NCBI GenBank assembly: GCA_012799165.1
Contig: JAAZLU010000013.1
Coordinates: 1-6,164 of the forward strand
Source: Clostridiales bacterium
GTDB taxonomy: Bacteria > Bacillota > Clostridia > Peptostreptococcales > Anaerovoracaceae
DNA: 6,164 nt
Reading direction: 5' to 3'
Shown: positions 1-4,926 of the stretch, piece after piece
Position numbering within the stretch: the first letter of the stretch is position 1
How the letters are laid out: every line of letters begins with the position of its first letter
Position numbers and translations under genes: made by a program
The notes under the pieces: model-generated
Database searches by the model: none
What the model was told of the DNA's origin: nothing
What the model saw: the letters and a program-made list of their open reading frames with translations, nothing else

Positions 1-644
1 CCGGAGTTGTTGCCGCTGTGGATATTCTCGTCACACGGTATGATGCCCGCCATAGGAATTCTCATATTTCTGTCTATCTTCTCCATATCCGGGACCGCAG
101 CGCTCGCCTGAAGCTTCATATCGACTTTGTTAACTATGTAGCAGCGCTTCCTTATTCCCAGAGCCTCGAGCCTTCTGTCCATCGTGTCCGCATTGCGCAG
201 CGCGATGAAATCAGGAATCAACACCAATATCCCAATATCTGCGGACGGCGCGGCGCATTCCAAAGCTGCGCCCATGTTGAGGGGCATATCCATCAATATA
301 TAATCAAAACGGCTTTTAAGGAGGGCGAACAAGCTCGTAATATGTTCCGCACTAATACCCGCTATATCCTTAAACTGCGGGCAGGGCAGCATATATAACT
401 CGCCGAATCGCTCGTCGTGAACGAGAGCCCTCTCGACCCTGCATACGCCTGTAAACACATCTCCTAGATCGAAAAGACAGCGATCCTCCATACCCATGTA
501 TATATCCAGATTGCGAAGACCCATGTTGAAATCCACGAGTACGACCCGGGCACCCTTCAATGCGAGTGTGGCGCCCAGATTTACGGCGACAGTTGTTTTT
601 CCCACCCCTCCTTTACCGGAGCTAATAAGAGCAACTTTTCCCAT
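1..644 (-). CDS. minD: Septum site-determining protein MinD, N-terminal part (cut by window edge)
   Basis: This is a deviant-Walker-A (ParA/MinD) ATPase that in the MinCD system binds the membrane as an ATP dimer and positions cell division. 214 codons are in the window and the C-terminus, including any amphipathic membrane-targeting helix, lies outside. The deviant P-loop GKGGVGKTT is at residues 10-18, with signature Lys11 and catalytic Lys16. The MinD-specific stretch GLRNLD is at 42-47, followed by a segment of Firmicutes MinD style (ERALVHDERF, then LYMLPCPQ). Switch II Asp119 follows in FDYILMDMP, and IVNKVD comes later. The start at 644 is supported by AAGGA six bases upstream. Two oddities are seen. 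The second Asp of the usual DxD before GLRNLD is Asn40, and the usual switch II DxPAGIE reads DMPLNMG. The call as MinD rather than a general ParA rests on GLRNLD and overall similarity. Activity may be altered. It lies 110 bases downstream of radC on the same strand. Confidence 0.85.
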   Translation of the reverse strand, partial: MGKVALISSGKGGVGKTTVAVNLGATLALKGARVVLVDFNMGLRNLDIYMGMEDRCLFDLGDVFTGVCRVERALVHDERFGELYMLPCPQFKDIAGISAEHITSLFALLKSRFDYILMDMPLNMGAALECAAPSADIGILVLIPDFIALRNADTMDRRLEALGIRKRCYIVNKVDMKLQASAAVPDMEKIDRNMRIPMAGIIPCDENIHSGNNS

Positions 645-684
645 TTCAGTCCTTCCGAAGCAAAAATATCTCGATATGTAAGTA

Positions 685-693
685 ATTCTAACA
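685..693 (-). promoter_or_regulatory. Putative extended -10 promoter of minD
   Basis: Reading the minus strand, the sequence is TGTTAGAAT: a TGn extension directly before TAGAAT, which matches five of six bases of TATAAT. No good -35 box is seen at 16-18 bases, which is common for extended -10 promoters. It would start transcription near position 678 and give a leader of about 33 bases before the minD ATG. It implies that minD can be transcribed separately from the radC operon. This is an inference from motif only. Confidence 0.45.
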
Positions 694-752
694 CCAAAAG
701 GACATATATTAAAGTGAAAAAACTATTTATGCTCAAAACTTTCCCGCATTCT

Positions 753-764
753 GCTCATATGAGC
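753..764. repeat. 12-base perfect palindrome across the radC stop codon
   Basis: GCTCATATGAGC is a perfect palindrome that contains the radC TGA stop. It has no unpaired loop and no adjacent T-run; a T6 run lies about 35 bases further on in the minus-strand direction. It might contribute weakly to a 3'-end structure, but it does not qualify as an intrinsic terminator by itself. Confidence 0.3.
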
Positions 765-1477
765 CCCTCCTTAGCCATGCTCACCCAGCTGCCGTCTCCG
801 ACGATAACATGATCCACAACCCTTATGCCAAGCACCTTTCCCGCCTCGGAAAGCTGTCGAGTAATCCTTATGTCTGCATCCGAGGGAGTAGGATCTCCGC
901 TGGGATGATTGTGCACCAGTATCACCGCGTAAGCACCGCGCCTTACCGCACTTGCGAAGACCTCCCTGGGCTGCGCGGAAGAAGAACTGATACCTCCCTT
1001 GGATATATCGTCCTCCATTATGAGTTCATTTTTCACATTGATGAGCGCAAGCTTTAAGTGCTCCTTCTTCAGATAGCGCATGCGCGGCATAAAGAAGGCA
1101 GCCACCTTAGAGGGCGAATCGAGGCATACTTTTTCGCCGGGCGGACTGCATGCGACCCTCTTGCCCAACTCTATCGCCGCCGATATTACGCAGGCCTTGG
1201 CAACCCCTATACCCTGAACCTTCATAAATTCCTCCGGCTGATAGACCGCAAAAGATCCTATCCTGCCGCTCTCAAGGGCCAGCAGCCTTCCCGCCAAGGC
1301 CAGAGCCGACTCTCCCTTTACGCCCGAGGAGATCAGCACCGCGAGCAGCTCCGCGTTCGACAGGCTCTGCACTCCACAATTCATTATCTTCTCCCTGGGT
1401 CTCTCGCTTGCAGGCAGCTCCTTTAGTGAAAAAGCGTTCCGATCCTGCCCGCAGCTATTCGCATATCCTCTTTTCAT
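755..1477 (-). CDS. radC: RadC-family (UPF0758) JAB/JAMM-fold DNA-repair-associated protein
   Basis: A 240-residue RadC family protein, close to the usual 220-230. The N-terminal UPF0758 helical region begins at LPASERPREK, followed by SLSNAELLAVL. A helix-hairpin-helix-like GIGVAKA is near residues 89-95. The C-terminal JAB/MPN-like domain has HNHPSGDPTPSD at 189-200, giving the metal-binding pattern H189, H191 and D202 with S199. The family is linked to DNA repair and natural transformation in annotation, but its biochemical role is unsettled. An in-frame ATG at 1537 gives a longer reading, but it has no ribosome site and overlaps the end of maf. The ATG at 1477 is preceded by GGGAGGA six bases away and is preferred. 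That ribosome site is the 3' arm of a hairpin (see 1483-1507). It is the last gene of the nrdR-cmk-maf-radC set. Confidence 0.93.
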   Translation of the reverse strand: MKRGYANSCGQDRNAFSLKELPASERPREKIMNCGVQSLSNAELLAVLISSGVKGESALALAGRLLALESGRIGSFAVYQPEEFMKVQGIGVAKACVISAAIELGKRVACSPPGEKVCLDSPSKVAAFFMPRMRYLKKEHLKLALINVKNELIMEDDISKGGISSSSAQPREVFASAVRRGAYAVILVHNHPSGDPTPSDADIRITRQLSEAGKVLGIRVVDHVIVGDGSWVSMAKEGLI

Positions 1478-1482
1478 AAAAA

Positions 1483-1507
1483 ATCCTCCCACTTCCCGCA
1501 GGAGGAT
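1483..1507 (-). promoter_or_regulatory. Hairpin sequestering the radC ribosome-binding site, terminator-like
   Basis: In the minus-strand transcript, ATCCTCC (from 1507 down to 1501) can pair perfectly with GGAGGAT (from 1489 down to 1483). The stem is seven base pairs, enclosing an 11-base loop whose ends could add one wobble pair. The 3' arm is the Shine-Dalgarno sequence of radC, and it is followed directly by a T-run that leads into the radC ATG. The hairpin lies between the maf stop (1531) and the radC start (1477). It could reduce radC translation unless ribosomes finishing maf open it, or it could act as a leaky intrinsic terminator. The pairing is visible in the sequence; the function is inferred. 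Confidence 0.5.
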
Positions 1508-1530
1508 ATTATAGCATATTTCTGGAATTT

Positions 1531-2136
1531 TTACCAATTTTTGATAATTTCTTTTATCCTTCCGTAGGGGAACCCGATTACGGTATCCACATTGCCTTCC
1601 ACCTTTTCGATGTATTTTCCGAATCCTCCCTGAATCGCATAGGCCCCGGCCTTATCCATGGGCTCTCCGCTCGCTATATACTCCGAAATCACATCGTCAT
1701 CGTAATTTTTAAAATGCACCTCCGAGGAATCGCAAAAAACTTCCCTCCTACCGCTCTTCGGCTCATAGATGCAGACTCCCGTATACACGATATGCACCCT
1801 TCCTGAAAGTTCACGAAGTATGCACGCAGCATCCTCTTCATCGCGCGGCTTTCCTATGAGCTCCTCCTGCAGCGCGACGACTGTATCTGCGGAGAGCAGC
1901 AGATCGAAATCCTCAAGTCCGCTTCCTTTCTCATTCCCGAGCTTTAAAACCTCGCAGGCACTCAAGTTCTTACGCAGTGCCAGAGCCATGGCCGTCCGCG
2001 CGGGGCTGAGCTTCGTAATAATTTCCTCGCTGCAGGAAGGCTTTACGATCTCAAAATTCACTCCGTCCGCAGCCAGCATATCTATGCGTCTGGGAGAACC
2101 GGAGGCCAGAGCAAGTCTAATCTCCTTTATGTCCAT
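1531..2136 (-). CDS. maf: Maf family nucleoside triphosphate pyrophosphatase
   Basis: Maf proteins (YhdE and YceF in E. coli) hydrolyse nucleoside triphosphates to the monophosphate and pyrophosphate. The YhdE branch prefers dTTP, UTP and some modified nucleotides. The 201-residue length is typical. Motifs in order are SGSPRR at 12-17, SADTVV at 82-87 with the catalytic-type Asp84, GKPRD at 95-99, DKAGAYAIQG at 161-170, and a C-terminal GNVDTVIGFP. The sequence resembles Bacillus Maf and the YhdE branch more than YceF, but the exact substrate cannot be read from it. The start at 2136 overlaps the end of cmk by 20 bases. AGGA nine bases upstream serves as ribosome site, so translation is likely coupled to cmk. 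Maf was first described as a septum-formation inhibitor in Bacillus. Confidence 0.94.
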   Translation of the reverse strand: MDIKEIRLALASGSPRRIDMLAADGVNFEIVKPSCSEEIITKLSPARTAMALALRKNLSACEVLKLGNEKGSGLEDFDLLLSADTVVALQEELIGKPRDEEDAACILRELSGRVHIVYTGVCIYEPKSGRREVFCDSSEVHFKNYDDDVISEYIASGEPMDKAGAYAIQGGFGKYIEKVEGNVDTVIGFPYGRIKEIIKNW

Positions 2137-2806
2137 GCAAATCCATCCTCTTCGCGTCTATAATATCCGACATCAGCGAAACCACCTGCTCTATATTCAT
2201 CCGGGTCGAATCTATCTCGATTGCGTCGTCAGCCTTCTTGAGCGGGCGAAACTCCCTTTGGGAATCCTGGCGGTCCCTCTTTTCAATTTCGGCTTTTACC
2301 TCATCGAAGTCCGCGGATTCGCCCTTTCCTTGAAGCTCCAGCATGCGCCTGCGGGCGCGCTCATCGGCCGAGGCAGTCAGAAAGAATTTGACATCCGCAT
2401 TCGGAAATACCACCGTTCCGATGTCCCTTCCGTCCATCACGACGCTCTTCTCCTCGCCCATTGCCTGCTGCAAGGCAGTCAGCTTGTATCTGATTGCGGG
2501 CACCGCTGAAGAAGGCGATGCGAGTGCACTTATCTCGGGCGTCCTTATCAGGCCGCTTACATCCTCTCCGTCGAGGATCGTACGCCCGGCCTCGAAATCT
2601 ATCAGCGTACTTTCTAGCATGGCGTCGAGAGCTTCGGCGTCGCGATAATCGGTTCCCGTCCTGATAAGCTTTAAAGCTACCGCCCTGTACATTGCACCGG
2701 TATCTATGTAGTCGGCGCCGATACGCGCCGAAAGCAGCTTGGCCGCGCTGCTCTTTCCCGCTCCCGCGGGTCCGTCTATAGCCACTATCAACTTTTCTTT
2801 ATTCAT
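2117..2806 (-). CDS. cmk: Cytidylate kinase (CMP/dCMP kinase)
   Basis: The enzyme phosphorylates CMP and dCMP to the diphosphates with ATP, and supplies the CDP that ribonucleotide reductase uses. The 229 residues match the family's length. The P-loop GPAGAGKSS is at 12-20, the nucleotide-binding DTGAMYRA at 35-42, and DGRDIGT at 125-131. The lid-region arginines lie in [10 protein letters not shown] (177-186), followed by [14 protein letters not shown] near the C-terminus. The ATG overlaps the nrdR stop by eight bases and has only a weak ribosome site (AAGAG about ten bases upstream), so expression probably depends on coupling to nrdR. Gene order cmk then maf links nucleotide kinase and nucleotide-hydrolysing functions in one transcript. 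No residue appears to be missing. Confidence 0.97.
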   Translation of the reverse strand: MNKEKLIVAIDGPAGAGKSSAAKLLSARIGADYIDTGAMYRAVALKLIRTGTDYRDAEALDAMLESTLIDFEAGRTILDGEDVSGLIRTPEISALASPSSAVPAIRYKLTALQQAMGEEKSVVMDGRDIGTVVFPNADVKFFLTASADERARRRMLELQGKGESADFDEVKAEIEKRDRQDSQREFRPLKKADDAIEIDSTRMNIEQVVSLMSDIIDAKRMDLHGHKGD

Positions 2807-3308
2807 CTTTTACGCTCTTAGAAACAGAATTAGACTTGGAAAGCTTGCCCTCCGCGGAACTTCCCAGCAGCTTCTCCACCTCCTTTACGAAGGTGCTCAC
2901 ATCCGTGAACTGCCTGTAAACGGAGGCAAAGCGAACATAGGCCACCTCGTCGAGAGTTTTGAGTTTTTCCATCACGACCTCGCCTATAAACTCGCTGCTT
3001 ATCTCCTTTTCCATCATATTGTTGAGGCCGCGCTCTATCTCAGAGACGACGGCTTCCATCTGATCCATGGTTACGGGGCGCTTCTCGCAGGCCTTAATTA
3101 TACCGTTGAGCACCTTATTCCTGTCGAAGGACTCCCTGCTTCCGTCGCGCTTTACTACCATGAAGAAGACCGCGTCGACCCTCTCGTAGGTCGTGAACCT
3201 CTTCTTGCATGTTTCGCATTCCCTGCGCCTTCTTATCGACTGACCCTCGTCGGTGGGCCTTGAATCTATCACCTTGGTATCGGGGGCTTCACAAAAGGGG
3301 CATCTCAT
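2799..3308 (-). CDS. nrdR: Transcriptional repressor NrdR
   Basis: NrdR represses ribonucleotide reductase genes when dATP is high. The protein has 169 residues from the ATG at 3308. The N-terminal zinc ribbon begins MRCPFC and has Cys3, Cys6, Cys31 and Cys34, with the DNA-binding basic stretch [11 protein letters not shown]. The ATP-cone follows from about residue 48 ([16 protein letters not shown]) to the conserved [13 protein letters not shown] near 122-134. A Ser/Lys-rich tail of about 20 residues extends beyond the usual 150. An ATG 48 bases further upstream (3356) is in frame but would put 16 residues before the zinc ribbon, while AAGGAG lies seven bases before 3308, so 3308 is chosen. 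It is the first gene of the nrdR-cmk-maf-radC set. A putative NrdR box sits in its own promoter. Confidence 0.97.
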   Translation of the reverse strand: MRCPFCEAPDTKVIDSRPTDEGQSIRRRRECETCKKRFTTYERVDAVFFMVVKRDGSRESFDRNKVLNGIIKACEKRPVTMDQMEAVVSEIERGLNNMMEKEISSEFIGEVVMEKLKTLDEVAYVRFASVYRQFTDVSTFVKEVEKLLGSSAEGKLSKSNSVSKSVKDE

Positions 3309-3334
3309 ATACAATCTCCTTTTCTTTAGGAATA

Positions 3335-3350
3335 CCACAAGAGCGGTAAT
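3335..3350. promoter_or_regulatory. Possible second, degenerate NrdR box
   Basis: This site starts 31 bases from the first box, the spacing usual for paired NrdR boxes (three helical turns). Only its left half, CCACAAGA, fits the consensus (six of eight); the right half does not. Its CCACAA mirrors the TTGTGG at the far end of the first box. It lies just downstream of the predicted nrdR start point. Weak on its own; spacing is the main argument. Confidence 0.35.
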
Positions 3351-3360
3351 TTTCACTGCT

Positions 3361-3389
3361 ATTCTATACTAGATATTGTGGTTTGTAAA
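3361..3389 (-). promoter_or_regulatory. Sigma-A type promoter of the nrdR-cmk-maf-radC set
   Basis: On the minus strand TTTACA (3389 to 3384, five of six to TTGACA) and TAGAAT (3366 to 3361, five of six to TATAAT) are separated by exactly 17 bases. Transcription would begin near 3354, giving a leader of about 45 bases before the nrdR ATG. The spacer contains the NrdR-like palindrome at 3366-3381. The call is by motif and spacing only. Confidence 0.65.
3366..3381. promoter_or_regulatory. Putative NrdR box (16-base operator)
   Basis: ATACTAGATATTGTGG matches the NrdR-box consensus ACACWATATATWGTGT, as I recall it, at 13 of 16 positions by hand count. The right half TATTGTGG is the stronger. 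It fills the spacer of the nrdR promoter, so binding should block transcription. A second, degenerate site lies exactly 31 bases away at 3335-3350. Confidence 0.6.
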
Positions 3390-3394
3390 TAAAT

Positions 3395-3400
3395 TATAAT
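3395..3400 (+). promoter_or_regulatory. Putative -10 box of the MATE transporter gene
   Basis: A perfect TATAAT lies 39 bases before the MATE start codon. The -35 region at the expected distance (about 3372-3377, gatatt) is poor and falls inside the putative NrdR box. The gene's ribosome site AGAGGAG is at 3428-3434, five bases before the ATG. The promoter faces and overlaps that of nrdR. Confidence 0.45.
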
Positions 3401-3439
3401 TGGTGTAACATAATACATCATCATCAGAGAGGAGTCGCA

Positions 3440-4831
3440 ATGCGCGGAGAGAAAGTATCAAAATCGGGAGATTTTTCTCAGGGCAGCATCGCTGCAACAG
3501 TGCTGCGCATGGCAGCTCCTATAACCCTTGCGGAAATTGTGCATGTGCTGTACAACCTCGTGGACAGGATGTTCATAGCCCGCATACCCGAAATCGGCAC
3601 CGCTGCGCTGTCGGGCATAGGTATCGCTTTTCCCCTCATTACACTTATTTCAGGCTTTGCAAACCTCTGCGGCACCGGCGGCAATCCGCTCTGCTCCATA
3701 GCCAGAGGCGAGGGCGATAAAGAGCGAGCAAGAAGCATCATGGAGAGTTCATTTTCCATGCTTCTGCTTATAGGTGTCGCCCTGATGATAATTCTTCTCT
3801 TGCTGGCGGAGCCGATCTTGGGTGCCATGGGCGGAGATGAGGAGACTCTACCCTACGCCCTCGAATACATCAACATCTATCTGCTTGGGACCGTATTCAC
3901 CATGATAAGCTTAGGGATGAACCCCTTCATCAACGGCATGGGCTTTGCGAAAGTCGGGATGGGCACGGTATTGATAGGTGCCGTGCTGAACATAGTTCTG
4001 GATCCGATTTTCATCTTCGTCTTTGATATGGGTGTTAAGGGAGCCGCAATAGCAACCGTAATATCGCAATTCGTAAGCGCGGCCTGGGTGCTGATATTCC
4101 TCACGGGAAAGAGAACACTCCTGAAAATCGAAAAGCTGCGCATAGATACGAATGAGGCCGGAGGAATTCTCAGGCTCGGCGCGACGGGGTTCATGTTTAA
4201 ATTTTCAAACAGCATCGCGCAGGCGGTGGTCAATCTCACCCTAAAGCAATTCGCAGGAGCTCTCTCCACGCTCTATATCGCGGCGATGTCGATTATAAAT
4301 TCAATTCGCGAAGTTATAAGCCAGCCCCTCTCGGGCATAACAACGGCAGCAGTACCCATAATGAGCTACAACTATGGCGCCGCAAAACACTCCCGCGTTA
4401 AGGAAACCATAAAATTTATGACCAAGGCCGCCCTCGGCTACAATGTGGCGGCATGGTTGCTGCTTATGTTGGCCCCGGGTATACTCATCGCAATATTCAC
4501 GGGCGATGCGCAGCTTACGGAACTCACTATAAAATGTCTGCGCATTTACTACGCAACTTACTTTATGATGAGCTTTCAGCTGGCCGGGCAGAATACTTTC
4601 GTCGCCTTGAACCGCCCTAAATATGCCCTCTTCTTTTCGATTCTCAGAAAACTTATACTGATAGTACCTCTTACTCTGCTTCTTCCCCGCATAGGCATGG
4701 GGGTAGACGGCGTATTCTGGGCCGAGGTCATCTCCCAGCTGCTCGGCGCCTCCGCCTGTTTTGCGACGATGTATTTCACTATATACAAAAAACTTCCCCC
4801 GGAAATCAAAGGTCCCTCGAGGAAGTCTTAA
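3440..4831 (+). CDS. MATE family efflux transporter (MepA-like)
   Basis: A 463-residue inner-membrane transporter of the multidrug and toxin extrusion family, which exports drugs or metabolites in exchange for Na+ or H+. The length and about twelve hydrophobic segments in two homologous halves fit the family. The first half begins near VLRMAAPITLAEIVHVLYNLVDRMFIA (residues 21-47). It includes GTGGNPLCSIARGEGD at 78-93 and NIVLDPIFIFVFDMGVKGAA around 184-203, both typical of MepA-like members. The second half opens near residue 245. SYNYGA at 309-314 is the second-half family signature. The start is set by AGAGGAG five bases upstream. It is alone on the plus strand, divergent from nrdR and convergent with prfC. 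Substrate cannot be predicted. Confidence 0.93.
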   Translation: MRGEKVSKSGDFSQGSIAATVLRMAAPITLAEIVHVLYNLVDRMFIARIPEIGTAALSGIGIAFPLITLISGFANLCGTGGNPLCSIARGEGDKERARSIMESSFSMLLLIGVALMIILLLLAEPILGAMGGDEETLPYALEYINIYLLGTVFTMISLGMNPFINGMGFAKVGMGTVLIGAVLNIVLDPIFIFVFDMGVKGAAIATVISQFVSAAWVLIFLTGKRTLLKIEKLRIDTNEAGGILRLGATGFMFKFSNSIAQAVVNLTLKQFAGALSTLYIAAMSIINSIREVISQPLSGITTAAVPIMSYNYGAAKHSRVKETIKFMTKAALGYNVAAWLLLMLAPGILIAIFTGDAQLTELTIKCLRIYYATYFMMSFQLAGQNTFVALNRPKYALFFSILRKLILIVPLTLLLPRIGMGVDGVFWAEVISQLLGASACFATMYFTIYKKLPPEIKGPSRKS

Positions 4832-4840
4832 TACTTTAAG

Positions 4841-4882
4841 AATTTTTAAATAATATCGTCTACAAGATATTCTAAAAGAATT
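4841..4882. terminator. AT-rich imperfect inverted repeat between convergent genes, possible bidirectional terminator
   Basis: AATATC (4852-4857) pairs with GATATT (4866-4871) around an eight-base loop. After a short internal loop, 4841-4847 can pair with 4876-4882 with one wobble. It lies between the stops of the MATE gene and prfC, where a shared terminator is expected. It lacks a G+C-rich stem and a clear T-run on either strand, so the call is weak. I see no gene in the 95 bases between these stops. Confidence 0.3.
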
Positions 4883-4926
4883 ACAAGTCTTTAAATTCCG
4901 CTACAGGAGAAATAAGCTGATAACTT

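Noticed and set aside
18..398. Plus-strand open frame of 126 codons
   Set aside because: It is antisense to the MinD coding region, whose motifs are clear; the translation resembles nothing known.
666..677. Small ATATC/GATAT hairpin in the minD leader as a riboswitch or terminator
   Set aside because: The stem is five AT-rich pairs with a two-base loop; too weak and too short to support any regulatory call.
1478..1537. Longer radC start at 1537
   Set aside because: There is no Shine-Dalgarno before it, it overlaps the end of maf, and the extra residues are not part of the RadC family; GGGAGGA marks 1477.
1769..2509. Plus-strand open frame of 246 codons across maf and cmk
   Set aside because: It is antisense to two clearly recognisable enzymes, its Ser/Arg-rich translation resembles no family, and it has no supporting ribosome site or context.
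3309..3356. Longer nrdR start at 3356
   Set aside because: It would place 16 hydrophobic and basic residues before the zinc ribbon, which normally begins at Met1-Arg/Lys-Cys-Pro, and it would begin upstream of the predicted transcription start near 3354.
3440..4831. MATE gene as recently transferred cargo
   Set aside because: Base composition and codon use look like the neighbours, and no repeats, integrase, tRNA or insertion-sequence remnants flank it.
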